In this document: piece after piece, positions 32,476 to 42,873 of the stretch
How positions within the stretch are numbered: position 1 is the stretch's first letter
Layout: every line of letters starts with the position of its first letter
Source: Fragum whitleyi
Taxonomy: Eukaryota > Mollusca > Bivalvia > Cardiida > Cardiidae
Reading direction: 5' to 3'
Length of the DNA stretch: 64,000 bases
NCBI GenBank assembly: GCA_948146395.1
Contig: OX411559.1
Coordinates: 3,396,501-3,460,500, forward strand
Translations under genes and position numbers: made by a program
Notes under the pieces: model-generated
The model's database searches: none
Told to the model about the DNA's origin: nothing
Seen by the model: the letters and a program-made list of their open reading frames with translations, nothing else

Positions 32476-32568
32476 CAGCGTTCAGGATCACAAATCGGTT
32501 CAAACAGTTTTCAAATTGTACCCCACTTTGCACGCTTTGTGCCGTTTTGTGATCCTGAACGCATGGCA
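32476..32568. repeat. MITE 'CCTGCGTTCAGGAT', copy 4
   Basis: CAGCGTTCAGGATCACAAAT and TTTTGTGATCCTGAACGCAT are perfectly inverted over most of the arm. Short 93-base foldback. Confidence 0.85.
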
Positions 32569-32844
32569 GATTTGTATTGCATATGAGTTTGAACGAAAGC
32601 AAGTAGTTCGGAAACATTCAAGAATTCCAAATGTGTCTGGAAAACAATTCTTGCATTGCAAGTTTTGGGTTTATTCTCTTTTTTAAAAGTTCTCTGCCAT
32701 AAAAAAATACTTGTGAGTATATTGCATTGCCCGATGATGGGTTGGACTAGCGATGCAAGGCAATCCCTTTACGTGTGATGCTCTTGGCAAAATTATTGAC
32801 TACAATGATGACTATGGGATTGACAACATTATTAAGCAATTGCA

Positions 32845-32928
32845 CGTATAATCCATGAATTTTGTCCAGGTAGGGTAGTTACATTTCAGCTTCAGGTAAA
32901 TCAGATTTTATTTATATTTACTCACTTA
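32845..32928 (+). repeat. Direct repeat a (partner 33340-33430)
   Basis: CGTATAATCCATGAATTTTG, TCCAGGTAGGGTAG, AGGTAAATCAGATTTTAT and TATTTACTCACTT recur at 33340-33430 in the same order and spacing. The second copy ends exactly where the TTAAGGTAGC element begins. Confidence 0.7.
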
Positions 32929-33339
32929 TATATACACAAAGAAAAATGTATATCAACAATCGATTTTCACCAAAGTATTTTTGAACCAAGATGGATGTGG
33001 TAGCTTGACGCATTTTGTCCACAAAAAAAATAATAAGATAAAAACACATTTTCAGTGGGTCTAATAATTGGTAATAAAACTGAAAATCAAAACTTTTTTC
33101 CAATCTGCCATTTCGTGCATTTTATGGTCATTATAAAAATAACTCGTTTTCATAAGTTATTCGTACACAATTAACTTTGGCTGCATCGGATATACTAGAT
33201 AGGATTTCAACCCGATTATTGTCTCTAATCCAAGAGTGATCAATACACTAACTATCCAGCCAAAAGTTGAGTTTACGGCTTACCTCGCAAAATCTACTTA
33301 TAATTGACCGTATATTCGCCCCTAAACCGCTCTGGTATA

Positions 33340-33430
33340 ATCCATGATATTTGTCCTGGCAGGGCAGAGCCTTAGTAACGGGGGTTGTATTTAAGGATAA
33401 GGTAAATCAGGTATTTTATATTTACTCACT
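33340..33430 (+). repeat. Direct repeat b
   Basis: TATAATCCATGATATTTGTC, CTGGCAGGGCAG, AGGTAAATCAGGTATTTTAT and TTTACTCAC match 32845-32928. It is cut by the TIR element that starts at 33431. Confidence 0.7.
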
Positions 33431-34203
33431 TTAAGGTAGCAATGGACAGGGGCCTTCCGACTCTATAAACCGGAAGTGGGTTTTCGTTTATTTTACGGCT
33501 CTTTTTGCGCGTTGTTTAAAAAGACCGGTTTTCGTAAGATTCTACTTATGGAAATAATGTAGAATAATGATGATAAAACTTCATAATTTAGCTTCTTTTC
33601 AACATTTGATATTACTTGAATGACTGGATCATTCAGTTTAACAATAAAAATGCGTTAAAAACGTCATTCGATTAGGGGGGAACACTGAAAAAAAACGAAA
33701 AACTTTCTTATTTGCATGGAAAGGTATGCTGAATTTTTTACCAAATGAAGGAAAAATATTGATTATAAACATATCGAAAAATAAGAAAATTTCATTGGGT
33801 AATTTTTTCAAAAAAGAAGGTTTTTGTAGCATTTTTACCTAGTAAAATTACAAAAATTGTGTATTTTTAACTTTTGAAAGCAAATTGTGCAAATGCAATT
33901 TATCAAAGAAAAAATTTCTTGTCAATAGCCATTGTGTACATGTATAAGGTCTATCAAAATGTATGTGTTTTATAGTTATAACCTAGTACAGATTTAATAC
34001 TAGACCTAAAACGAATATAACCGTTTTACTGAAAAATGGCTTATACTACTAAAGGGCAGATAACTCTAGCATGAAAACGAGCACGGAAAGGTACCTTCAA
34101 ATTTTGATATAATGACTACACAATGGTAATCTATAACATATGTGACCAAGAAAAAAATTCATTGGACGGAAAAAATGACGCCATGTGTCCATTGCTACCT
34201 TAA
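33431..34203. repeat. TIR element 'TTAAGGTAGCAATGGACA', 773 bases
   Basis: The left end TTAAGGTAGCAATGGACA is perfectly inverted at the right end TGTCCATTGCTACCTTAA (34186-34203), 18 bases. TTAA could be either part of the TIR or a target duplication (TTAA targets are used by piggyBac and some other superfamilies). The interior has no coding frame; 33638-33832 is AT-rich noise. Confidence 0.8.
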
Positions 34204-34207
34204 TAGA

Positions 34208-34512
34208 TAGTACAGGTAGATTTTGCGCAGTGAGCCGTGAAATCAACTTTTTACTGTTAGATTCTCTTGCCATTTGTTCGAAATAGATGAAACATGTTAA
34301 AACAACGCATTAAGAAAGTTTTAAATTAAACTTTTAAACCAACGTTATTGCTTGTCTTAAAACGTAAGGTTTACTCAAACATGTATTTTCATAATTGCAG
34401 TGAAGGGATCTGGTTCAATTTCTATCGACTGTTTTTAATTATACCCGATTAACTTGTAGTAATGGACTCAGCGCCTTCGTCAGAGCTCAGTTTTGAAAAT
34501 ACATCTGTAGAC
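34208..34512 (-). repeat. Dispersed repeat, copy 2 (inverse of 27500-27813)
   Basis: GGTAGATTTTGCGCAGTGAG, CGAAATAGATG, CGTAAGGTTTACTCA and AGCTCAGTTTTGAAAATACA. It starts within a few bases of the TTAAGGTAGC element's right end. Confidence 0.75.
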
Positions 34513-34554
34513 AAAATTAGCTTGAAACGTTAAATTGTCGGTGGGAAACCAAAG

Positions 34555-34610
34555 CCCCGTAACTCCAGCTAAGACAAGCCGAAGTTACGAGGTTTTGGTA
34601 ACCAAACGTT
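34555..34610. repeat. Hairpin
   Basis: AAACCAAAGCCCCGTAACTC pairs with GAAGTTACGAGGTTTTGGTA around a short AGCTAAGACAAGCC loop. Confidence 0.6.
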
Positions 34611-35199
34611 GAAATTTGTTCACTTCTGCTAAGCATGTGAAAACTTTTGATTTTCCGATACCATTATTTTGCAGGCGCTATCTTTAATTGTCGACTAACT
34701 TTTGAAAGTATCCATAATATTAAAAGTAAACTCGCTAAATTCAATCGAGGGTAAGCCACGCCCTGCCAGTTGAATAATATCGCAGAAATTTTACAGAAAA
34801 TATCCAAAATAAGGATAAACTGATGTCCCACTATCCTGCCGCGGTTTTTAAGTCAGTAAAATTATGATTTTTTCTTTTTTTTTCTTTCATTAAGTTAACT
34901 TATCAAAGTCAATTGTTACAATGTCCTGTAACGTCATGATCTAGTGGAAAAGGTGAAATTCTTACGTTTCTGGGGACTAACGTGTCTGAACGGTGTACAA
35001 AGTTGTTGTTGAGCAACCAAATATCGCAACTACAACTTTATCAAAACTTTACTGTTATAATTTTTTGTCGGCTAGTGAAAAAATCATTTCATTATCGTAC
35101 ATGTAGCATATAACAGATACAAAATATTACACCTATATGGAAAACGTAAATGACTGATATTCGTGCAACGCTTTTTGGAATATCATTCAGAATATTTTT
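34611..35199. other. No feature seen
   Basis: AT-rich DNA without exon evidence. Confidence 0.4.
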
Positions 35200-35540
35200 T
35201 GTACAGTTAAAACATCGTAAAATCGACAAGGTGAATGATTTTGGAATGGGTGCGATGAGAGGGTTTCGAGTGTATTTAAAGGGGAGTAATTCAATATTAA
35301 TATTTATTATCTCCCTTAAATCATTGAAAAATGCAAACATGTTCTATGAATACCTTCATATCTCTCCAAGATTCAATCAGGCGCTCATAATTTCAATCAT
35401 ATTAGTAAAATCGCGTTTTTTCTCTAGCTATATTAATATTTAATGTAGTTGTTTGAATGAGTGTTTGAAAGGAAGGGATGGATCGAGCGATTTAGAATGG
35501 TTTTGATTGAGATGAATGTCAATTTCACAATGTAACAACA
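35200..35540 (+). repeat. Common ~400-base MITE, copy f
   Basis: TACAGTTAAAACATCGTAAA, CGACAAGGTGAATGATTTTG, TTATTATCTCCCTT, TAGAATGGTTTTGATTGAGA and TGAATGTCAATTTCACAATG. The frames at 35092-35340 and 35150-35443 are shadows inside it. Confidence 0.8.
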
Positions 35541-36095
35541 TGTATATTATGTAACTATAGCCTAGTTTGAAAAGACCCAACCTTCCGTTTGGAGAAGGCG
35601 GTGTGTACGCCAATTTCAAAGGGTCTTTACAAATTGCTAGTTTATGATCTTCGTAATGATAAAGTGTGTATTGATTTAGTTATGTATTCATATGAATGAT
35701 TACCGATTTCAGTATGTTTGTAAATGGAAAGTTGGTCGATTTTCCACTACATTGAATCGAAGGTTAAGTGCAAAAAATCATTGAAACCTGATTTATTATA
35801 AAATGTTTACATGTATTAGGAAGCAAGTTTTTACAACTTGTATGAATACCCCTTTATTTAGATTTTTAGAAAAGAACCTTAGTCTAGGCACATTCAATTA
35901 TTTCATCATCTATGATCTAGCTTGTATGTTAACATATAAGCAAAAATCAGGTTATGAAACAATTGCACGTGGTTTGAGCGTAGAATCTATGGGCCAGTCA
36001 TAGAAAGTAGATCGAAATATTGCACTTTACTCAGCATCGACAAAGATCAGCATGCATACAAGTGTAATTTGATCTTCTATTCTACACTTTCTATA
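35541..36095. other. No supported gene
   Basis: The frame 35803-36003 has no domain and no supporting splice sites. Confidence 0.4.
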
Positions 36096-36096
36096 T

Positions 36097-36352
36097 GTGA
36101 CCTGTAACGCGAAAAGGGGACATCTGGGAACCTTGTACAATAAAAACTGGAGAAAGAGTTTGGATCCAGCATATGTCAACGAGAGGTCACATTTCAATAA
36201 TTCTTTCAGTTTCATGGGAAGATTGATTGATCATTTAGAATTCAGAAATTTACTAAAGAGCGATCAATTTCAACCCTAGTCAGTCTGCGCAATCCGCGAA
36301 GTCTGACTAGGATCGACACTTTACGCCTTACCAAGATGGTCCCTTTTTTGTG
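36097..36352. repeat. MITE 'GTGACCCGTCACGCG', copy 3
   Basis: GTGACCTGTAACGCGAAAAG and GGACATCTGGGAACC at the left; CAGTCTGCGCAATCCGCGAA, GTCTGACTAGGATCGACAC and AAGATGGTCCCTTTT at the right, where the last bases run into a T tract. Confidence 0.75.
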
Positions 36353-36400
36353 TTTTTTTTTTTTTGCGTACCATTGGTGGGAGACCAAGCGAAATTCTTC

Positions 36401-36530
36401 ATGCATTCAGAATCCTCAAACAGTGCAAAGCGTCTTCCAATCATTCCTCGCTTTGCACGTACAATTGCGTGCAAAGCGGTGTATAATTGGTAAACTGTTT
36501 GCGCCTTTTTCTAATCCTGAACGCAGGGCT
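36401..36530. repeat. MITE 'CCTGCGTTCAGGAT', copy 5
   Basis: ATGCATTCAGAATCCTCAAA and TTTTCTAATCCTGAACGCAG ends, with CGCTTTGCACGTACAATTGC and GTGCAAAGCGGTGTATAATT inside. Confidence 0.8.
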
Positions 36531-37126
36531 TGTTAAGCAGTGGTTACGAGGTTTTGTTCGTCAAACTACGAAACGAACTGAACATACCTGTTATCAGTTC
36601 ATACATAAATGTTGATAGTTATCCCAGGTCTATCCCTTCTCCTTGGAGGCAACACATAAACTGCAAATCAGTCTGCGTGGTTGTTAGTGTGTTGGTGAAC
36701 AGTGGTCTTTGAATAACTTGCCAGACGTCTGAATTCTATTGAATTTTAAAAAAATCCACACTTCTCCTACAGAATAGCAGGGTTATGTCAAATGAAGCGT
36801 TGTTTCATAAAATCATCTAGCAAATCGTCACATATAATCCTTTGCACACAAACATTAGTTGATAATCTACGCCCTAAATAAGTAGTATATGTATACATGT
36901 AGACAATCATTAGAGTCAATCTCCGATGCGAAAACTATTCAAGTCGTCAGGAGTAAATAATTTTGTTTTAGATCACGGTAATTCGGTCATGATAATGACC
37001 TTGTATTTTCAACGTAGATATTCACTCGAGAGAATATCGGAAATATTCAGTATACGAATACTTACTATATTTAGAATTCGGGCTATTAAGGTACAATACC
37101 TTGCTAGGACAATTTCCCTAAATGTG
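36531..37126. other. No supported gene
   Basis: Short frames at 36530-36712 and 36926-37243 without domains; nothing else seen. Confidence 0.4.
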
Positions 37127-37358
37127 CCTGTGCGTGAGATTTCCAACAATTTCAAATATGCGCAAAGCAAAGACTCTGACCAGCCTGTGCATCCGCACAG
37201 TCTGACCAGAGTCTTTATTATGAAGGTCTCAAAGTATCTGTAGATCATCAGGTTACTTTATATTTACAGTTTGGGGCTGTCTACCAACTCAATGTTTGCA
37301 CCTCACGAACATTTCAAATTGTTGGAAATGTTATGCAACGGCTCAAATCATTTCTTCG
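37127..37358 (+). repeat. Dispersed repeat 'GCAAAGACTCTGACC', copy 3 (best preserved)
   Basis: TGCGTGAGATTTCCAACAAT and TTCAAATTGTTGGAAATGTT form inverted ends. Inside: GCGCAAAGCAAAGACTCTGA, CCAGCCTGTGCATCCGCACA, GTCTGACCAGAGTCTTTATT and GTCTCAAAGTATCTGTAGAT. Confidence 0.8.
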
Positions 37359-37729
37359 TTTGCAAGTGCATGTAATGTGAATTATGGTGAGAGAAACAGG
37401 CGAGCATCCCGATCTTAATCCACACTGTTCGCTTGTATCATCATTTATAAAATCAATTATTATCATTCAAAGTTATTTACGACGAGATTTTTTTAAAAAC
37501 CTAGGTATTTGAAAAAATAGGTTTTCAGCAGATGTCATTATTTGCTTTCTACTCTTTATATTACGCGTTCTTATTAAAACCTGCACAGAAATTGCGCACT
37601 TTAGAAAGAAATTTTGAAATCCAAAGAATCCCAACGTCGCTGAGATTTCAAAATGGATCTCAAGCGTGGATTCGTAATGAGTACAGATAGGATATTTTGA
37701 AATGTCGTCTGCAACTTTAAATCAGATTT

Positions 37730-37920
37730 GATTGAATGGAAATTTACGCCGCTTTCAACATTATTTCAGTTATATCGCGGCGGCTGGAGCACCTAACAAT
37801 GGTTTCCTGGTATTTCTCTCTCCAGTACATCCACCACATCCTTTCCTAGCCTCCAGCTGCTATCTCACGTAGGTCTACGATTATCAACCCATTGGTGAGA
37901 GACAAATAGTCGGAAAGAAT
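37730..37920 (+). repeat. 'TTTAACGCCGCYTTCAACA' repeat, copy 3
   Basis: AATTTACGCCGCTTTCAACA, CAGTTATATCGCGGCGGCTG, GAGCACCTAACAATGGTTTC, CACATCCTTTCCTAGCCTCC and CATTGGTGAGAGACAAATAG. Nearly the same as 51775-51970 over its whole length. Confidence 0.85.
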
Positions 37921-37969
37921 GAGTGACTTTAAATCATTCTTATATGTTTCTACCGATGAAGGATGAAAG

Positions 37970-38395
37970 TTACAGTTATCAACATCTTGAGATTGACAAG
38001 GTGGATGGTTTCAGAATTATTTTAGAACGAAACTGAACGAGTGTGTGGAGCGATTTATGGGTGAAAATAGAGGGAGGTTACCCAGTATCGCTAGCGATAT
38101 TTATTATCCCCATTTAGTAAATAAAATATGCAAGCAGATTCCATGAATAGTTTCCTATGTCTTCACGAAAACATCATTCGCTTACAAAATTCAGCTGTGT
38201 TAGTGAAATCGTAGGTTTTATCTACCGATTTTTATTTGAAATGAAGTAGTCAATCTTATCATTTTAGTGATTTTTGGAGCGTTTTTATATGGTTTGAGTC
38301 ATTGTTTGTGAATGAATGAATGGAGCGCTGAGTGAGCGATTAAGAATGGTTTTGATCTGAATGATTGTCAATTTCATGTGATATTACTAACCGTA
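37970..38395 (+). repeat. Common ~400-base MITE, copy g (near full length)
   Basis: GTTATCAACATCTTGAGATT, GACAAGGTGGATGG, GAGGGAGGTTACCCAGTATC, GCGATATTTATTATCC, CATTCGCTTACAAAATTCAG, TGATTTTTGGAGCG, GAATGAATGAATGGAGCGCT and ATGATTGTCAATTTCATG. The ends form inverted repeats around ATTGACA / TGTCAAT. Confidence 0.85.
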
Positions 38396-39004
38396 GCAAG
38401 TAACGAGCAATAATTAGATCTACTTCATTTTCACGTCGATTTTCTTCTAAAACCCCATATTTAGAATATAGCTTGCGTGAAGATGTAGCTACAAACATTT
38501 AGAAGTATACCAGTTATAAACGCGTATAAAAAATACATATTATCCAATTCCATGGAAATAGAAAATCCTTTTCTTCCGTTTTTACCGAAGGTAAGCACGA
38601 TCAACTTTAATCACCCTTAAAATTTTCGGATCCTACAAACAATGAAAAAAGCAAGATAATTCCTCACAGGTGTAAACACTCAGCGCTTAAAAATCAAGAA
38701 TTCCAATATTTATTTTTCTCTCTCACCTTATTGACGTATGTAGGGCATCTGGGAGAAATGAAGTCAAGTAAGAAACGTTACTCGTATATAACAATAATTT
38801 AATATTGTGAGAGTTGTTTCCCTCCATTCATGAATACCCTTCTTTCCATCAAAAAGTACGAGGCTAGGCTGGTATTCCGATTACAGCAAAATAACCTTCC
38901 TTTGATCGAGAAGGATGCCAATTTCACGATGTTATTAACTATTACACAGTTAAGATTTGTGGGATGAACCTACACACCTTCGTGAGAGACTACATGATTT
39001 GTCT
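38396..39004. other. Mostly unassigned; MITE end fragment
   Basis: GAAGGATGCCAATTTCACGA and TGTTATTAAC at about 38905-38940 are the 3' end of the common MITE. The rest shows nothing. Confidence 0.4.
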
Positions 39005-39110
39005 GTAGCTTAACGCCGATTTCAACATTATTACAGTAACAATGTATATCGTGGAGGCTTGTTTACATATCCATAGTTTCCTATCGTTTCCCACACCATT
39101 ACAACTAAGC
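39005..39110 (+). repeat. 'TTTAACGCCGCYTTCAACA' repeat, fragment
   Basis: GCTTAACGCCGATTTCAACA and TATCGTGGAGGCTTGTTTAC are recognisable; the 3' part is lost. Confidence 0.5.
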
Positions 39111-39114
39111 GATG

Positions 39115-39306
39115 TCTGGGGCTCGAGACCCGGGCTGGATGCATGGGTTTTTTTCTTTCATGTATGACATTTGGTGCCAAATTAGGACCGTAACTAGTTA
39201 CAATAGGAGCATTTATTGACGTAAAGGCTCTGAAAAAAGCTGATGTTCTATTGGATGGTGTATTTTTCACTGCGTTTGTTGGAGAATTAAGCGCAAGATT
39301 GGCCAT
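39115..39306 (-). other. Unassigned open frame, GC-richer patch
   Basis: The minus strand is open from ATG at 39304-39306 (MANLALNSPTNAVKNTP...) through SINAPIVTSYGPNLAP to about 39115, where it enters the 39005 repeat fragment. The composition (Ala, Pro, Asn, Ser) is less AT-driven than other frames here, so it may be a remnant of a coding sequence from a mobile element or an exon. No domain is recognised and no splice sites are convincing. Confidence 0.2.
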
Positions 39307-39499
39307 ATTATATGTAAAATAATGTTATTTTTATGCAAATTGTTAAGGCAATTGCACTTTATATTAAAAAAAACGCAGTGAAAAATACATTCGGCCCTTG
39401 TAATTGCAATCCTGAAGATCTAAAAAAAAATAGTAATAAAATACTCGTTCCAATGATAAAGCTTCATTCCTACTTTCTAGGCGTAGTGATGTTTACATA

Positions 39500-39873
39500 G
39501 AAGATAATCGTTTGTTTCAGTGTAAGATCGATTTGTATTTCATTGAGAGAACAACAAATGCTATATTTTCACGAGTGGCAGAGCGAATTGAAATATTCAT
39601 CGATCTTACTCGAAAAACAAACGATTATTCTATTTCTTTATTGCGAAAATGAGACACAATTTGAAATTTCTAGGACATATTTTCGTGAAGCGCGTCATTT
39701 TGCACGTGATTGCTATGCAACATTCTTATGGCGTCACTTATTTCGCCCGTATAGATGACGTCAGAAAGGCTGAAGTGCACAAAAGCAGGGTATAAGTTTT
39801 TGATAATTTCACTGTTTTTGCAGTGAGATTATCAAGTGATAATCTACCGTTATTTGATAAACCACCAAAAAGA
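39500..39873 (-). repeat. Foldback element with CTCGTGGC hairpin, copy 2
   Basis: Reverse complement of 31608-32015. It starts with AGATAATCGTTTGTTTCAGT, has half of the palindrome eroded (GAGTGGCAGAGCGAATTG), then GACACAATTTGAAATTTCTA, GGACATATTTTCGTGAAGCG, GCACGTGATTGCTATGCAAC and GATAAACCACCAAA. The frame 39543-39758 is inside it. Confidence 0.85.
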
Positions 39874-40293
39874 AGTAATCAAATAGTCTCTTTTAAATCG
39901 ACGTGATCCAGATTGCTTGAAGGGGTTGCATGATGGTCTTCACTGACTCGCTGGAAACAGAATTAGAACTGTATGCTTGTAATTAAAAAAGTTCTTTGAA
40001 ATGTTTCATTTTCAACTTATGAAATTGCGATGAAGCGTTATGAAAGGGTAACGAGGGATGTTCGAGGTCCTACAACACTGGACTTGCCTATGTATCGTCA
40101 AGGTTTTTCCAAAATACCTTTTGCATTTTATACCGAAATAAAGTGTAACGGATTTCCCTACGTGATGCGGTCCGATCAAAATTCGTCTTTTTTATTGTAA
40201 AGCTATTATTAAAATTTGAGAACGATTTACCAGAAACAAAGGGGTAAATTTCGAGTATTTAATTCTTGCACATTTATGAAAGAATACGTGTAA
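39874..40293. other. No feature seen
   Basis: Spacer without exon or repeat evidence. Confidence 0.4.
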
Positions 40294-40296
40294 GTT

Positions 40297-40367
40297 GCCC
40301 AATTAGCTCAGTCGGTAGAGTACAGCCCTTGTAAGTGAGAGGTATCGGGTTCGAGCCCTGAGTTGAC
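40297..40367 (+). pseudogene. tRNA-Thr(TGT)-like sequence, pseudogene or SINE head
   Basis: TAGCTCAGTCGGTAGAG is a good A box / D arm and TCGGGTTCGAGCCCTGA a good B box / T arm with a sound T stem. The anticodon loop CTTGTAA gives TGT (Thr). However, the anticodon stem (CAGCC against GTGAG) pairs at only two of five positions and the acceptor stem has mismatches, so a working tRNA is unlikely. It is probably a decayed tRNA gene or the tRNA-derived head of a SINE; the sequence after TGCA shows no clear SINE body. Confidence 0.6.
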
Positions 40368-40514
40368 TGCATTTTTTTCGGACACATAAATCTTTCATTT
40401 CGTGAACAACAAAAACTATATTTTCACTCGCGGCTCGTGAAAGTATTACTTTTATGGCTCACCATGTACCATCAACATGTAGGATAGAAAACATCTAAAT
40501 TTACAAGAAAACAA

Positions 40515-41203
40515 TTGCGATACGACGAGCTAAAAGGGGCCATCTAGGGACTCCTTATAATACTATTGATTCGTTCTCAAGGAAAAACTGTCTAAATCAC
40601 GTCCGTTATCAATTTCAATTGTCCAACCCATATAATATAAATGGTACAATTTTACTCCAGTCTAATTTCAAAGAACTTGTAGATTATAATTCAATGTGTA
40701 ATGAATTTAGAAATAGACTTCAGATAACATTGGAGAAAACATTGTTAAAAGGAGAAAAAATGCCTGAAACAATCAATTTCTTTCTTTCCCCAATATTTTC
40801 CCACTTAATTAATTAAGCGCATAAAAATTTCGGTTTGTGTACAAAGCATTTTTTCTGTTTGAAGAATAACATGTCTTTTTCTAGCCTTACGCTTAACAAT
40901 TACTGCATTTTATTGAATTAGATTTTCGGTTTATTGTCAATGTTTTTTTTTTCTTTTAGACAGGTATTCCTGGAGAACGGTTATATTAATGCTTGAAGAG
41001 GAAATCGAATAAGTCAACAAATTCTAATTTTGCAAATATGATTATAAAGAAGGGCGCAATGACCATTCGAGGTTAGGAAAAATTCTCAAAATACAAAACG
41101 TTTCGAATCTGACCAGCTTTGACTGTGTTATCCGCACAGTCCGAACAGAATCGAAACAGTTCCTTCATCCCAAATGGCCCCTTTTAGCGTGACAGGTCAC
41201 ATA
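40515..41203. repeat. MITE 'GTGACCCGTCACGCG', long copy 4
   Basis: Left end ACGAGCTAAAAGGGGCCATC (about 40518) and right end ATGGCCCCTTTTAGCGTGAC then AGGTCACAT (41172-41201) are inverted. Near the right end, TCTGACCAGCTTTGACTGTG ... CACAGTCCGAACAG matches the family's internal palindrome. At about 690 bases it is more than twice as long as the others; the extra interior is AT-rich with one domainless frame (40619-40816). Confidence 0.65.
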
Positions 41204-41989
41204 TCAACAAGAAAACCTGAGTAGTAAAGGATTCTAAAAGCTATTTCCTACTTAGCCATACTTAACTAGTGTTCATTGCATTTCTCAACAAAAGACTGTC
41301 TTTTACAAATCTAGTTACTTCAGGTGACCATGCAATCTTGTAAAAATCTCACGTTTAAGGAAGAATCTAAATAAATAATAATAAAAAAAACTACGACAGA
41401 CTTTTTCAAGGTTCGTGATAAGATTCGAAAAGTGAGCTCCAAAGCCAAACTGCAATACATCATGAATCGTAATAAAAATGGGTCGTAAAGACGGCCGCCC
41501 TCTTTTCATCCTGAAAACAACGTTGTCTTTCTTACAGCTGAAAGAAAAACCTAATTCATTTTCAGTGACAACGGCGCATGGATACACTTATGGACGGATT
41601 CATCATATGGCGGCTTCGTAAACAGATTTCTTCCAGCACAAACAAAGCTAGTGTGAATAGAAGACTTCATTTCATAAACACTACATCCTATCTTGGTGAT
41701 TTATCGTCCAGCTCGTAAACAGAGCAACGTTTAGAAAAGTCGAAAATGAATAAAATTTGATTACCGAAATGAAAAAAAATGTATAACGTTTTTATACTAC
41801 TCTTGAAGCTTAGTGACGATGTTAAAAAAGCTTGGTAAAAGTCAGAAAAAAAGTCTCATGCCGCAGTATATGCGAAATAGACACTCGCTGATGATCTTGT
41901 CTATTTCCCATATTCCACGGCACTACTTTTCTATTTTATACGTATTACGATTAATATCTTTGAAATGAATAGCAACCTTTAACTATCTA
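41204..41989 (-). other. Downstream of gene 2; no separate feature
   Basis: On the minus strand this is 3' of the stop codon at 41990 and probably holds the 3' UTR. No clear poly(A) signal was fixed. The frame 41315-41587 has no domain. Confidence 0.35.
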
Positions 41990-42873
41990 TTACGTATCTT
42001 CTAATATAAAATTCAAAACCACTCTGATCACTAACGCTATTAGAATGTTAAATACGAACGTTGAGGGATGCAAGTCTAACAAAAGCGCCAAAAAGGTACC
42101 GCCACATAATATGAAAAACAGTTCCAAAATATGATCCTCATCACACTTCCGGTAACTCGATAAAAAGAAGTAGTTCCAACAAATAAAAGTAGATCCGGGC
42201 TGTTTCATCTTCAATAAAATTCTCTCGTTGTTAAGATTTTGTAATGTTGAAGTATCTTGTATATGTGAGTATGTGGTATTACCAACTTTCACGTAGTTTT
42301 GATCTTTTGACTTTTGATCTCGCGTATGAGGATATGGCGACGGACTTCTTCTTGCCACGCTAAAGGTCGAGTCTCCGGTGGCGTATGATCTATTTACAGA
42401 AATTTTCGAAACAGTTGTTGCGTCACAATAAACAGTTTTCTCTTCTATCTCTTTGGAGGGAACACAATGCGCATGCGCACGTCTGGTCATGTCTTCGCGT
42501 GATTTTCTGGTAGATTCACCGGCGCGATTTACATTTTCTTCGCTCTTTTTTCTGTTTTTCTTGTTATTGTTTAGAATATCATTTAAAGAGGCACTTCGTA
42601 GATTTTTAGAATTGTTCATGATAACTTTATCTTCATTTACGTTATCTAATTTCTTTTTCATTTTGTCTTTGTTATCATTATGAGGATTCACATTGTGTAG
42701 GTTTTTGTTACTATTTATAGAATTTTCAACTGTAAAATTCTGGTTCCCATCAATGTTCTCGTTTGAATTTGCGTAGGCAGAACTAACAAACGTCATGCTG
42801 GGACAAGTTGTAGCGGGGCTATCAGCATCGCTATCGAAAACGTCCTCGCATTCAACTTCGAGATCAATAACAT
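41990..42873 (-). CDS. Last exon of unrecognised protein with C-terminal hydrophobic hairpin
   Basis: Acceptor GTTTTCAG precedes the exon; two bases complete an Asp codon, then 293 residues to TAA (41990-41992). Order: an acidic start (VIDLEVECEDVFDSDADSP), a region very rich in Asn, Lys and Ser (about residues 30-120, including SLNDILNNNKKNRKKSEEN), a Ser/Arg-rich stretch with possible phosphosites (ARRSPSPYPHTRDQK), then WNYFFLSSYRKCDEDHI and two hydrophobic segments separated by DLHPSTF (LELFFILCGGTFLALLL and FVFNILIALVIRVVLNFIL), ending EDT. A C-terminal hairpin suggests an ER- or other membrane-anchored protein with a large soluble part; that is inference. The phase matches exon 52664-52897. 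I do not recognise the family. Confidence 0.72.
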
